From NCBI GenBank assembly GCA_965279295.1, contig CBDIHQ010000015.1: DNA of 64,000 nt; one strand, written 5' to 3'. The stretch's first letter is position 1. The number at the start of each line of letters is the position of its first letter. A program made the position numbers and the translations under genes. Positions 41,033 to 49,411 of this stretch are shown piece by piece. A model generated the notes under the pieces. The model ran no database searches and had not been told where the DNA came from. It saw nothing but the letters and a program-made list of their open reading frames with translations. This stretch comes from Aquabacter sp965279295 (GTDB lineage Bacteria > Pseudomonadota > Alphaproteobacteria > Rhizobiales > Xanthobacteraceae).

Positions 41033-42403
41033 TCAGGTGTTGTCGACCGCGAGGCGAGGGCCCTTGGCGCCGTCACCTTCGTCTTCTTCCGCAGGGGTGG
41101 GCTGCGGCTGGCCGGTGGCGGCCTGATGAATGATTTTCCCGGAGCGATCGACGATCGCCATGTTCACCGGGACATACCGGACGTCGCCGCCGTCGATCGG
41201 GTTCAAACCCAACGGCAGGCGGTCGCGGGCCTCATTGATCTCGACGACGCCATTCTTCAGGGCCTTGTCGAGGATGTTCATGAGGGTGGTCGGGTCGCCG
41301 GCGAGCAGCGCCATGCGGTCGAACTCGGGCCAGTGATCATCGATCTCGTCATCGGTGAGGAGCTGAAGCCGGAGCTTCTCCTCAATGTTCTTCGCGATGG
41401 GGATCAGGCAGTCGTTGGCATACTGCGAATTCGCCGCCGTCTGGTTGTCGTACTTCACGCTGTTGAAGTGGAAGATCTTATGCGGCGGCGTCTCCATGAG
41501 GCCGCAGATCCGCTCCACCTGCTGATTGTATGCCTCGGTGGTCAGCGCATCCCGCGAGTTGATGGCGATAGCCTTCGCCTTCAATCCCGCTTCGAGCAGG
41601 ATGGGGTCACCAGTGGCGCTCGCCTTCCGGGTGCGCTCCCCCAGCTGTTCCTTCAGCCGCCGAAACGCCACGTCGCCGGAGCCGCCTTCAAAGGTCTGAT
41701 CGGTCTCGAACACCAACGGCTGCTTCCCGTTGTTCCCGAAAAGACCCGTCTGGTAAGCGTTGATCGCACCAAGGAGCTGGAACAGCGGGTTCCCGAGCTG
41801 CATGCTGGAGACGCCATTCAGGCCATCCAGCAGCTTGCCGCGCAGATGAATGATCCGGTCCGCCGGCACAATGATGTGCGTCTCGCCGAGCTGGGCACGC
41901 TCGAATTCGGTTGCGGCGTTGATCTCATAGAACAGCTTGCCGTTGCCGCTGATCCGCTCCCGGCAGCGCGACGGCATGATCGGGATCAACTCCCGCACGT
42001 CACCGAGCCGGGTGATCATGGGGAGGATGTAGGCGTTTTGGGCGAGCTCCAGGTGCATGACGGTCATGCGCCAGAAATCGGTCCAGGACTGATGCTCGTT
42101 CGGCTTCCGCCGCATCATCTTGGCGAGCCAATGCTTCTTTGGCTTCACCTCTTCCCAGCTGCGGCCGACCTCGCGCCACAGGACTATGTCGGCCTTGGCG
42201 ATGTCGCGCGCCTTCACAGCGGCGCACTGGATGGCCAGAGCCAGCCCGACCTGATCGAGGCGGGACATGCTCGGCACGTTCCAGCCGAACGAAGGGTGAA
42301 GGTCGATCCAGTCCGACGCGGCGCCCCAGCTATCGATCAGCTCGGGGGTGAGCGGCTGAGCCCCGCCATCCTTCTCGACCAAGGCCGACAGGTCTTCGCT
42401 CAT
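41033..42403 (-). CDS. Portal protein, HK97 family
   Basis: The 456-residue protein has portal landmarks: VGLALAIQCAAVKARDIAKADIVLWR, WTDFWRMTVMHLELAQNAYILPM, GVSSMQLGNPLFQLLGAINAY, FNSVKYDNQTAANSQYANDCLIPI, and the stem/crown segment LNILDKALKNGVVEINEARD. It forms the dodecameric DNA entry ring. It is coupled with the terminase large subunit by ATGA. Confidence 0.9.
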   Translation of the reverse strand: MSEDLSALVEKDGGAQPLTPELIDSWGAASDWIDLHPSFGWNVPSMSRLDQVGLALAIQCAAVKARDIAKADIVLWREVGRSWEEVKPKKHWLAKMMRRKPNEHQSWTDFWRMTVMHLELAQNAYILPMITRLGDVRELIPIMPSRCRERISGNGKLFYEINAATEFERAQLGETHIIVPADRIIHLRGKLLDGLNGVSSMQLGNPLFQLLGAINAYQTGLFGNNGKQPLVFETDQTFEGGSGDVAFRRLKEQLGERTRKASATGDPILLEAGLKAKAIAINSRDALTTEAYNQQVERICGLMETPPHKIFHFNSVKYDNQTAANSQYANDCLIPIAKNIEEKLRLQLLTDDEIDDHWPEFDRMALLAGDPTTLMNILDKALKNGVVEINEARDRLPLGLNPIDGGDVRYVPVNMAIVDRSGKIIHQAATGQPQPTPAEEDEGDGAKGPRLAVDNT

Positions 42404-44244
42404 GCTTCAGCTCCTGCAAGTCCGCGGTTGAGGTAGGGGTTCGGCCGATCCTTCGACTTGTCCGGCTCGCCAAGCACGCCGGCCTCGTCGTCGATCCGCA
42501 GGGCATTGGCCACGATCTCGGCATCCATGCCGTCGATGTTGGCCTTCGACCCCTTCTTTTCCTTCTTGGGCAACACGTTGTCGTTGGCGTCGTAATGGCC
42601 GACGACGTTGCCCGCGCACCACGCGCTGACCGGGTTGGCGTCATGCTGAAACAGCGCCGGGTCGGTCACGCGGGCGATCAGATCCTCGGTCGACGCAGTG
42701 AGGTTCCGCGCCGTCTTCGCGACGATGAAGGTGCGGTAACCCGCCTCCTCGATCATCGAACTCATGATGTTGGCCTGATAATCGTCCAGGCCGATGCCGA
42801 TGACGTTGTGGCCCTTCAGCATTGCGAACAGCTTCTTCAGGATCACCCGGTAATCAATGAAGCTGCCCGGCGTGAACTCGATATGGCCATCGCGATGCCA
42901 GGCCAGGAACGAGTCCGCGAAGCGGTCATCCAGCAGGCGTTCCGACTTCTCGGGGATCCAGTACAGGATCACCGCATAGACGCGGTTGCCCACCTGGACG
43001 TTGAAGGCCGCCGCGTTCAGATCCGAGCGCGACGCAAGGTCGATGCCGACATAAAGCGGGAAGCCCTTCAGGTCCTCCAGCTTCAGCATCGGGTCGCCGC
43101 AGCGGTCCCAGGCGTCCACCGAGATGAGGTTGCCTGCGCCCCGGGACCAGATATTGAGCCGGGTCCGAAGGTACTCTTGCAACTTCGATTCCGACTTCCT
43201 CGCCTCGGAGATCTCCTCCTCGATCGAGACCGGGTTGAGAGAGACGCCGAACATGGGGTTCAGCTTCTCGATCACCTTCTGATCGAACCGCCTGGCCTTG
43301 TCCGTGTCATCGCCGGCATACATGCAGATGAACATGCGGCTGGCTTTCAACCTGCCGTCGAGCACCTGCTCGCACATCCGCCAATCGTCATGGGCGGCGG
43401 AATTGGTGTCTCGGCCGGCGGTCGAGATGCCGAGATCCAGCGGCGCCGCGCGCGAACCCTGCGCCGTCTTCAACACGCCGATGACGTCCTGATCCTGCGC
43501 GTGCAGCTCCTCCTGGAACAGAACGTGCGGGTTCATGCCGTCGAGGTTCTTCGCCCGGGAATGCGCGATCTTCAACTCGCCGCCGGTGGCGTGGAAGGTC
43601 GCGAAGTCCTTGTAATCCTCGACACCGAGGATCGCCCGGAGATCCGGCGTCTGCTCGAACATCGCCCGCATCACGTTGTACGGGATCTTGGCTTGCTCCT
43701 CCGAACCGGCGGAGATCACCATCTCGGCGCCGGGCTCGCCCTCGAAATTCGCCGCATAGAGCGACGCTCCGACGGACAGGATCGACTTCCCGTTCTTGCG
43801 CGGAATCCACACCCGGACCGTGCGGACCCAACGCCTGCCGGTCGCGCGCTCGCGGAACCCGAAGATCCCGGCCAGCCACCAGCACTGCACTGGCTCCAGG
43901 ACGATGTCTCCGGTGAAACCCTTCACATGGGGCAGCTTCTCGACGAAGTCGCAGACGTCAACGACATGGTCCGTTGACCAGGTCATGGCGCCTTTGGTGC
44001 GGCTTCCCTCCGCCACCATGGCAAGGAACCGCTCGGCCGCCTGGGTCTCGCGCTTGCACGCCGGCACGGTGCCGGCCACGACCTCCTGGCAATACCAGAT
44101 GGCCATGCCCGGAAAGTCCGGGTACTCGCGCCCATCGACCTTGATCTTGCCGAACCGCTTATCGGCGACGCCCCGCAAAACCAACGTGCGCGAACTTGTT
44201 GGTCGGCGCTGACGCTGACGAGGCGATCGGCTTGTCGATTTCAT
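42400..44244 (-). CDS. Terminase large subunit
   Basis: About 614 residues. ATPase part: Walker A-like PRKNGKS in RVWIPRKNGKSILSVG, adenine/Q region EPVQCWWLAGIFGF, Walker B/coupling FQEELHAQDQDVIGVL with STAGRDTNS. Nuclease part: first metal Asp in LYVGIDLASRSDL, later GIGLDDYQANIMSSM and DGMDAEIVANAL. This is the HK97-type (Terminase_1) class. The start is uncertain: ATG at 44244, or TTG near 44178-44184 by re-initiation inside the end of TerS; the first 20 residues are basic and low-complexity. Confidence 0.9.
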   Translation of the reverse strand: MKSTSRSPRQRQRRPTSSRTLVLRGVADKRFGKIKVDGREYPDFPGMAIWYCQEVVAGTVPACKRETQAAERFLAMVAEGSRTKGAMTWSTDHVVDVCDFVEKLPHVKGFTGDIVLEPVQCWWLAGIFGFRERATGRRWVRTVRVWIPRKNGKSILSVGASLYAANFEGEPGAEMVISAGSEEQAKIPYNVMRAMFEQTPDLRAILGVEDYKDFATFHATGGELKIAHSRAKNLDGMNPHVLFQEELHAQDQDVIGVLKTAQGSRAAPLDLGISTAGRDTNSAAHDDWRMCEQVLDGRLKASRMFICMYAGDDTDKARRFDQKVIEKLNPMFGVSLNPVSIEEEISEARKSESKLQEYLRTRLNIWSRGAGNLISVDAWDRCGDPMLKLEDLKGFPLYVGIDLASRSDLNAAAFNVQVGNRVYAVILYWIPEKSERLLDDRFADSFLAWHRDGHIEFTPGSFIDYRVILKKLFAMLKGHNVIGIGLDDYQANIMSSMIEEAGYRTFIVAKTARNLTASTEDLIARVTDPALFQHDANPVSAWCAGNVVGHYDANDNVLPKKEKKGSKANIDGMDAEIVANALRIDDEAGVLGEPDKSKDRPNPYLNRGLAGAEA

Positions 44245-44554
44245 CGAGACCAAGCTCTTTCCTCGCCTTGTCCAGCTGGTTGAACCACGACCCGCGGATC
44301 TGCTTATCGTTGGCAGCCGCCGCCGTTATGGTGTCGAACTGCATCGCGTAGCTGGACAGCGCGCGGTGGGTCGCCAGGGTCAGCCGACCCCGCTCGAACA
44401 GCGTGCGGGCCAGCGTGTCGTATTCGGTTTGCGCCGCGTCGGTGCGCAGCGGGAACAGGCTCTTCGGGATCTCGCGAAACGAGGGGTGCGCCACGACACT
44501 GGTGTCCCCGCCCACTGGCGCACCAACCGCGCTGGGCTTGGAACGGGGTGCCAT
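44159..44554 (-). CDS. Terminase small subunit, P27 family
   Basis: The 131-residue protein has the helical P27-type build (FREIPKSLFPLRTDAAQTEYDTLARTLFERGRLTLATHRALSSYAMQFDTI, SWFNQLDKARKELGLDEIDK). It binds packaging-site DNA and presents it to the large subunit. It overlaps the large-subunit frame by up to about 86 bases. Confidence 0.78.
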   Translation of the reverse strand: MAPRSKPSAVGAPVGGDTSVVAHPSFREIPKSLFPLRTDAAQTEYDTLARTLFERGRLTLATHRALSSYAMQFDTITAAAANDKQIRGSWFNQLDKARKELGLDEIDKPIASSASAPTNKFAHVGFAGRRR

Positions 44555-44558
44555 GGCT

Positions 44559-44984
44559 CTACCTCGGGTCGCCGCGACGGATCTCCGGCCGGCGTTCAGG
44601 TTGATCGCACCACTCGACGATCATGTGCATTTGCCCGCTCTGACGGGCGTGGGCCTCCAACAGCTGCTTCCAGCCGTGGCAGGAGCTGCACAGCGACCAG
44701 AGACCGGCGTCGCGGCAGTGCACCACGCCACCGTCCTGGACGGGAAGTTTGTGGTCCACCACCTCGCAGAAGATGAGCGGCGCGCCGGGGTCTTCCATGC
44801 ACCGCTGACAGAACGGGTGCTTCCGCCGGAACGCCGTCGACCGCCTGTCCCAGCGGCTGTCATAGCCGCGGGAGCGCGGGGAAGGGCGGGGCGGCAAGAT
44901 GCGCTGGGCACTCGGCCGCCGGTGGGAGCGGAAGATCTGTGGCAAGGAGTAACCGATTGAGCGATTGCGAAATGAACGTTGCAT
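44559..44984 (-). CDS. HNH endonuclease of the packaging module
   Basis: The 141-residue protein has an HNH/zinc-finger core: PFCQRCMED, VVDHKLPVQDGG (HNH His after Asp), DAGLWSLCSSCHGWK. Two CxxC pairs bind structural zinc. HNH genes next to terminase, as in HK97 gp74, are required for cos cleavage with TerL, so this phage probably packages by cos. First gene of the late operon on this strand. Confidence 0.87.
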   Translation of the reverse strand: MQRSFRNRSIGYSLPQIFRSHRRPSAQRILPPRPSPRSRGYDSRWDRRSTAFRRKHPFCQRCMEDPGAPLIFCEVVDHKLPVQDGGVVHCRDAGLWSLCSSCHGWKQLLEAHARQSGQMHMIVEWCDQPERRPEIRRGDPR

Positions 44985-45071
44985 CCCGGAGCTAGAAGGC
45001 CAGTAGGCATCAGCGAGCCTTGACGGTTAAGCTGGGTGCGAAGAATCGAACGACAATCTGGGATAGAGCGG

Positions 45072-45749
45072 ATGTCCGTGAAGGTGCAAATGCTGAGGTC
45101 ACCCCGCAATGGACGGCCAATGATGGGCCACCATCTTGAGGGCGTCAGCCGCTGTCCATTTTGTTCGATTGCTCAGCCGAGCCTCGTCAGCGTGTGGAGC
45201 AGCGAAGGCTTCACGGAGACTGCGGACAAAATTGGAAATGCATTTTGGGGCGCATATAAGTGTGAAAATTGCGCGAGTATTGTCACTGCTAAAGTAGAAA
45301 ATGCAGCAGTCGGGACTGCCTCGGTCGTCACCAAGTTAATTCCGTCGGCGCGGACCGCGCACGAAGATATTCCGGAATTGGCCCGCATATATCTACAGCA
45401 GGCTTATGACACCCTACACGCACCGGACGCTGCGGCCGTGATGGCAGGTAGCGCAATAGACGCAATGCTTAAGGAGATCGGTTACAGCAACGGCTCATTA
45501 TATGAGCGTATCGATCAGGCTCTCAAAAAGAACGTCATCACCCAAGGTATGGCCGACTGGGCACATGAAGTTCGCCTCGGATCTAACCGGCCAAGACATG
45601 CGGATGCAAAGAGACCTAACGTCTCCCCAGCGGAGGCAGCGCAGTCGGTAGAGTTTGCTGAGGCGTTCGGCAATTTTCTTTTTGTACTCACCGCCCGTAT
45701 CAGGCGCGGAATCGAGGCGGCGAGCAGCGTTCCACCAACGGAGGAATAA
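45072..45749 (+). CDS. DUF4145 domain protein with N-terminal zinc ribbon
   Basis: About 225 residues from the ATG at 45072 (a start at 45036 is possible). Two Cys pairs (CPFC and CENC, about 28-31 and 63-66) suggest a zinc ribbon, followed by the helical DUF4145 domain (ELARIYLQQAYDTLHAPDAAAVMAGSAIDAMLKEIGY, MADWAHEVRLGSNRPRHADA). DUF4145 is found alone and attached to restriction or other defence proteins. It is on the opposite strand to the late genes and less GC-rich, so it behaves as an accessory gene. Function unknown. Confidence 0.75.
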   Translation: MSVKVQMLRSPRNGRPMMGHHLEGVSRCPFCSIAQPSLVSVWSSEGFTETADKIGNAFWGAYKCENCASIVTAKVENAAVGTASVVTKLIPSARTAHEDIPELARIYLQQAYDTLHAPDAAAVMAGSAIDAMLKEIGYSNGSLYERIDQALKKNVITQGMADWAHEVRLGSNRPRHADAKRPNVSPAEAAQSVEFAEAFGNFLFVLTARIRRGIEAASSVPPTEE

Positions 45750-46498
45750 TGATACCTCACCAGGGAGTGGCGCTTTTTTTCTCATTTCGAGCCGCGAGAA
45801 TTGACCCCCAAGGCGGTCCGTCCCCCTGCTCTCCCCCTCGATTAACTCGCACCCCCATCCCCCTCAATGGGTGCACAGATGCCCAGCGGCGACCACCAGC
45901 GGCCGTTCGACCATCTGTACCTATCTTGCCACATCTATGGGGAGGCTTGCCCTCCTGCGGGCTTCCTAAGGGCTCGGCGCTATAGGGTGGCCGGCATGCC
46001 CTTGCTTGGCGAAGGTCTGGCTCCGCTCGCCGTGTCTATTGCTGGGCATGCCGGCATAGTCGGCCGTGACCACTGCACGGTCATGGGCCGATCTGAAAGG
46101 CTGGGCGATCGCGTTGCTTTGCTGCGTCTCAATACTGAAACGCACTGTATATCTCTAATCTCTAAGATGAGACAGTTACTATACATACACATATACAAAG
46201 GCGGCGCCTTAGGCGCCTTTGTACTGTATCTAGTCTGTCTTGTTGTTCTGAGACTGTGTGCCTACGAACTCACTGGGTTCTAAGTAGGCATGACAATCAC
46301 CGTCGCCGCACGGATGGAAGCCCTAAAAGATGCAACACGTCAACAGGCGGTGCCGCGCTGGGCGCGGAATTGTGGCTGGAATGGTGGTCAGCAGCCCCGC
46401 ATGTATCCCCTTGGCACAGCTCACGAAACACGGTTTTCTGCCGGGTAAATTGGCCCCCCTGCGGAAAAACGTGGATAGCCCATTGACAGGTTTCGGCC
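45750..46498. other. Long non-coding control region
   Basis: I see no convincing gene. Frames that cross it have no ribosome-binding site and poor composition. The stretch contains an imperfect inverted repeat CCGTGACC...GGTCATGG (about 46065-46087), an AT-rich block at 46130-46200 (for example TATACATACACATATAC) and a hairpin (46197-46220). It could hold the late promoter or an untranslated regulatory RNA. Confidence 0.4.
46197..46220. terminator. Hairpin AAAGGCG...CGCCTTT
   Basis: AAAGGCG (46197-46203) pairs with CGCCTTT (46214-46220); an alternative stem GGCGCC/GGCGCC is inside. Short T-rich sequence follows on both strands, so it may be a bidirectional terminator. Confidence 0.45.
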
Positions 46499-46879
46499 CT
46501 AGGCCGGATTTGGCGCCATTCTGGCAGCGCTGACGGGGGTGCGAAGCGCCATATTCGGGGGGCCAAAGCGGGCGCGTGCTGCACCAGGTCTGCGGCGCTG
46601 CCGGGGTCGCCTCTGGCGCAGTGCAAGTGCCGCGAGAGTGCTGCGGGTGAGGACTATTTCCCCATCTCTTGCCATTCGCCGAAGCGTCTCTTGAAGCCGG
46701 GCTTTGCCCCGCACACCCCACATTAGAAGCCGGTCACGCCGCAACCAGGTCCGAAGCTCCGCACGCGTCATCTCGGGCCGCGCACGCAAGCGCCGCCGTA
46801 TGTGCCCGGACAACGTCCAGCCACCACGCGCATAGCGAACGGGCGCCGAAGCGGCGCCGTCTAGGTCGACCTTGGTCAT
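46499..46879 (-). CDS. Basic hypothetical protein, possible winged helix
   Basis: The 126-residue protein starts MTKVDLDGAASAPVRYARGG with AGAGG four bases upstream. The middle (MTRAELRTWLRRDRLLMWGV, LQETLRRMARDGEIVLTRSTL) has the helix-turn-helix-wing pattern of a small winged helix; the C-terminus is Arg/Pro-rich. It is divergent from the small-gene operon across a region with operator-like repeats, which is where a phage regulator would lie. DNA binding is inference. Confidence 0.5.
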   Translation of the reverse strand: MTKVDLDGAASAPVRYARGGWTLSGHIRRRLRARPEMTRAELRTWLRRDRLLMWGVRGKARLQETLRRMARDGEIVLTRSTLAALALRQRRPRQRRRPGAARARFGPPNMALRTPVSAARMAPNPA

Positions 46880-47146
46880 AGGGCCTCTGCCAGAAAGAGG
46901 ATGCCGGACCATCGGTCAGCGAGTGCGCTGGCGCAAGCCGGATGCGATACGCAATCACCTGGAATGCGCCTGAAACGTCAATTATTCAGCGGTTTATGCG
47001 GTATGCGAAAAATAATGCTGCACTTCGCAACTTTCTGATTGCGTAGATTTCTGCATTATGCAATCAATTGGTCATCGGAACACGGCGCTGCGGCGCACCG
47101 ACCTTCCCCAACCGCAATCGTGCGGGCCAAAAGCAGGAGATTTCCC
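46880..47146. promoter_or_regulatory. Divergent control region with operator-like inverted repeat
   Basis: GATTGCGTA (47037-47045) and TTATGCAATC (47056-47065) form an imperfect inverted repeat; a related half, TGCGAAAAATAATGCTGCACTTCGCA, lies just upstream. The stretch is more AT-rich than its flanks. It separates the basic hypothetical gene from the rightward operon and fits a phage early or lysogeny promoter-operator region. Confidence 0.45.
47112..47129 (+). promoter_or_regulatory. Leader motif copy 1 (CCGCAATCGTGCGGGCCA)
   Basis: First of three near-identical 18-base elements. CCGCA and TGCGG form a short hairpin with a four-base loop. It ends 17 bases before the ATG at 47147, with AGGAG between. 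One base differs from the other two copies. Confidence 0.65.
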
Positions 47147-47284
47147 ATGTCCCGTTCTTCCGTCATTACCGAAACTCAGACGGCCCGCACCCTGAAGCGC
47201 CTTGCGGCCGAGGCTCGCAAGCGGGTGTTCCGGCAGTCCCGCCGTGATCGGATCAGCGCCAAGCACGCGTTCCTGTTCGCCTGA
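47147..47284 (+). CDS. 45-residue basic protein
   Basis: The frame MSRSSVITETQTARTLKRLA... is strongly basic (KRVFRQSRRDRISAKHAF) with AGGAG nine bases upstream. Its TGA overlaps the next ATG (TGATG). It is the first gene of the rightward operon and may bind nucleic acid; no family recognised. Confidence 0.55.
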   Translation: MSRSSVITETQTARTLKRLAAEARKRVFRQSRRDRISAKHAFLFA

Positions 47285-47559
47285 TGCGCCTCTTATCGTT
47301 CATCCCGCATGCGGTCGTGCTGCTGGGCGGCGCCTGCATCTTCGAGGCGGCGATCGGGGGCGCTGTGTCTCCTCCGCTGGCACCGCGCCTGGAATTGATC
47401 CGCGCGGCACCGTGCGACGCCTCCGACGATTGTCGGCGGCTCGCCCTCCAACTCGGTCTTGATCCGGTCTACGCGCTGATGCCGGACGATGCCCTGACCC
47501 ACGCATGCACGCGGGGAGACGACACCGCGTGCGCCTACCTCCTCCCCTGCAATTGGTGA
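47284..47559 (+). CDS. Small exported Cys-containing protein
   Basis: The 91-residue protein has a signal-like N-terminus (RLLSFIPHAVVLLGGACIFEAAIGGAV) and a mature part with six Cys (APCDASDDCRRL, DALTHACTRGDDTACAYLLPC), suggesting disulfides in the periplasm. Coupled to the preceding small gene. Unknown function. Confidence 0.55.
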   Translation: MRLLSFIPHAVVLLGGACIFEAAIGGAVSPPLAPRLELIRAAPCDASDDCRRLALQLGLDPVYALMPDDALTHACTRGDDTACAYLLPCNW

Positions 47560-47596
47560 GGGGCGCAGCACCGAGGGGAGACAGGTTGTCCCCTCC

Positions 47597-47692
47597 ATGG
47601 TGCGCCTGCCGGCCGCGCTGAACGGCCACCCTCAACGCCCGCACCCGTGTGTTGCCACGTTGGACGGCAACCCCTCGGAGGCAATGCCATGA
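47597..47692 (+). CDS. 31-residue possible peptide
   Basis: The frame MVRLPAALNGHPQRPHPCVA ends in SEAMP and overlaps the following ATG by ATGA. There is no clear ribosome-binding site. It may be a chance frame or a leader peptide for the next gene. Confidence 0.25.
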   Translation: MVRLPAALNGHPQRPHPCVATLDGNPSEAMP

Positions 47693-47787
47693 CGGCAAAG
47701 CACTCCGGCAGACGGGACAAAAGAAAAAGGACCGCTAGAGCCGTGGCAACGGCAATTCTAACGATCCTCTTTTGGCTCTTGATCTAG
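47689..47787 (+). CDS. 32-residue membrane peptide
   Basis: MTAKHSGRRDKRKRTARAVA is followed by a short hydrophobic helix (TAILTILFWLLI) that ends the protein. The form, a basic head and one TM helix, is that of small phage or toxin-like membrane peptides. GGAG lies about ten bases upstream (CTCGGAGGCAATGCC). Confidence 0.4.
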   Translation: MTAKHSGRRDKRKRTARAVATAILTILFWLLI

Positions 47788-47846
47788 TCGGCGCCCGCCC
47801 CTTCGGGGGCGGGTTGCCAGGGGAATCTCTCACACCCGACGCCTTT

Positions 47847-47864
47847 CCGCAATTGTGCGGGCCA
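47847..47864 (+). promoter_or_regulatory. Leader motif copy 2 (CCGCAATTGTGCGGGCCA)
   Basis: Identical to copy 3. It ends 21 bases before the ATG at 47886. It begins a new polycistronic block of tightly overlapping small genes. Confidence 0.65.
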
Positions 47865-47885
47865 ATCAGGACACCGAGGCCGAAC

Positions 47886-48155
47886 ATGCAAGCCATCACC
47901 ACCAAATTCCGGGGGCCGACCGACACGCGGGGCTCCCGTGTCATCGCCCGCGCCGCTGCCGGCTCACTGACGCACGCATGGGACTACGCCCTTGACTATG
48001 AGGGCAACCACACGGCAGCCGCCCGCGCCCTGGCGGAAAAGCTCGGCTGGGCAGGGCAGTGGGTGGGCGGCGGCTTGCCGGACGGGTCGGGGGACACCTT
48101 CGTTTGCGTTGATCGGGTGTCGCAGGAATTCACCATCACCGAGCCGGGGGTGTGA
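47886..48155 (+). CDS. Conserved small protein MQAITTKF-type
   Basis: The 89-residue protein opens MQAITTKFRGPTDTRGSRV and contains WDYALDYEGNHTAAARALAEKLGW. This pattern is frequent in mobile elements and phages of proteobacteria as a conserved protein of unknown function, which makes the start secure. It follows leader motif copy 2. Confidence 0.72.
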   Translation: MQAITTKFRGPTDTRGSRVIARAAAGSLTHAWDYALDYEGNHTAAARALAEKLGWAGQWVGGGLPDGSGDTFVCVDRVSQEFTITEPGV

Positions 48156-48158
48156 ACG

Positions 48159-48401
48159 ATGGGCACCCCTACACCATCCCTAGCCGAATGCATTCGCGCT
48201 TCATGTGCGGCGGATGCCGCTTGGAACTCCGAACTGCGACGCGTCTTTAAGGGGCGTGCATCTGAAGCCCGCTATCTCCCCGAGGGACGTGGCGAGGAGG
48301 GCAGTACCCTCCGGGAGCTTCACGACTTGCGGCAGGAAGCAACCGCGATTGAGCGCGCCGCATGGGTGCGGCAGCGCGAAGCGGAGGGCGCAGCATCATG
48401 A
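48159..48401 (+). CDS. Hypothetical helical protein
   Basis: The 80-residue protein (MGTPTPSLAECIRASCAADA..., LRELHDLRQEATAIERAAWVRQRE) is helical and charged. It overlaps the next gene by ATGA. No family. Confidence 0.5.
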   Translation: MGTPTPSLAECIRASCAADAAWNSELRRVFKGRASEARYLPEGRGEEGSTLRELHDLRQEATAIERAAWVRQREAEGAAS

Positions 48402-48637
48402 GTCTTGATCGCAACTATCGCCGCGCGCGCCGCGTGCTCGGCACCATCGCCCCCAGCGTGCGCAAGGCTAACGAGGAGCACGCACGGGAGGTTGCCGCCG
48501 CCCGCGTCGCCATCCGGGCCGAATTGGAAGCCGGCGCCGATCCCCGCGCGCTCTATGACGCCGAACCCCGTAGCATCACCCGACGCGTGATCCTGTTGGG
48601 CGTGCTCATGCGCGGCCTCAAAGCATTGGTGTCATGA
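48398..48637 (+). CDS. Hypothetical Arg-rich helical protein
   Basis: The 79-residue protein begins MSLDRNYRRARRVLGTIAPS and ends in a short hydrophobic helix (VILLGVLMRGLKALVS). It is linked by four-base overlaps on both sides. Confidence 0.5.
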   Translation: MSLDRNYRRARRVLGTIAPSVRKANEEHAREVAAARVAIRAELEAGADPRALYDAEPRSITRRVILLGVLMRGLKALVS

Positions 48638-49020
48638 CAATGGCCAACATCAAAACCTATTCCGTCCTCATTGCATGGAACGACAAAGATCAGGAACAAG
48701 GCGAATTCGGCACCGTAGTGAAGGCTGCTGACCCTGCCGAAGCGGAGCACAAGGCGCGGGAAGAAATGCGCGCCAGCCATGAAGAAAACCATGGAGGGGA
48801 AGGGGCCGAAGAATACGAACATCAGGGATTCGACGGCTCAATTACCTTCGGAGGCTCACTCCTCAATATTGCCGAGGGTGCCATATGGGAGGCCGCGTCT
48901 CTCGAAGAAGCATTGCGCGACATCCTTTTATCCGCCGATGCAAACGACGGTGGAAGCCTCGCCAACGCCATGGAGGCGGCTCGCACCGTCCTCGCCCGCA
49001 TCGACAACATGGGAGCCTGA
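48634..49020 (+). CDS. Hypothetical acidic protein
   Basis: The 128-residue protein (MTMANIKTYSVLIAWNDKDQ) has a beta-alpha ferredoxin-like first half with a very acidic loop and a helical C-terminus (EALRDILLSADANDGGSLAN). Proteins of this form occur in phage early regions; role unknown. Confidence 0.55.
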   Translation: MTMANIKTYSVLIAWNDKDQEQGEFGTVVKAADPAEAEHKAREEMRASHEENHGGEGAEEYEHQGFDGSITFGGSLLNIAEGAIWEAASLEEALRDILLSADANDGGSLANAMEAARTVLARIDNMGA

Positions 49021-49024
49021 CACC

Positions 49025-49411
49025 ATGCCCGACTACACCACCAAGGACGACGGCCCCCTCAAAGGCAGACGGGAGGGCCGCGTGATGGCGAGCATCGCCC
49101 AACGCGCCCCGAAGCTGTCGGCGGCACAGACCCGCTTACTACATTTCCTGGTCAACGCTAGGCCACAGAAGCCCGAGCGAAATTGTCCAACTGCCGCGAA
49201 ATTGGTGGCTCTTGGGTTGGCGTACTGGGTCAAGCAAACCGCTAAGTACGGCACCTATTGGTGGGAACTCCACGCCACACCTGCCGCCCTGGCGGATCTG
49301 CCGCACCGCTCCGACAAGTGTGAGTGTGACAACACTCACAAGGCCAACGGCACCGTGTGCGGCCTCTGCGAATATGGCGCCGTCGTCGCCAAAGCGGAGG
49401 GCCGCGTGTGA
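49025..49411 (+). CDS. Hypothetical protein with winged-helix-like core and Cys cluster
   Basis: The 128-residue protein has SAAQTRLLHFLVNARPQ... AKLVALGLAYWVKQTAKYGTYWW, a winged-helix-like pattern, and a C-terminal part rich in Cys (KCECDNTHKANGTVCGLCEYGA) that may bind zinc. The start at 49025 has only a weak ribosome-binding site. Confidence 0.5.
   Translation: MPDYTTKDDGPLKGRREGRVMASIAQRAPKLSAAQTRLLHFLVNARPQKPERNCPTAAKLVALGLAYWVKQTAKYGTYWWELHATPAALADLPHRSDKCECDNTHKANGTVCGLCEYGAVVAKAEGRV

Noticed and set aside
42595..43977. Long plus-strand frame (460 codons) opposite terminase
   Set aside because: Antisense shadow of TerL, which has full catalytic motifs.
45867..46283. Plus-strand 138-codon frame in the control region
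   Set aside because: No ribosome-binding site, crosses the AT-rich block and hairpin, and has no family resemblance.
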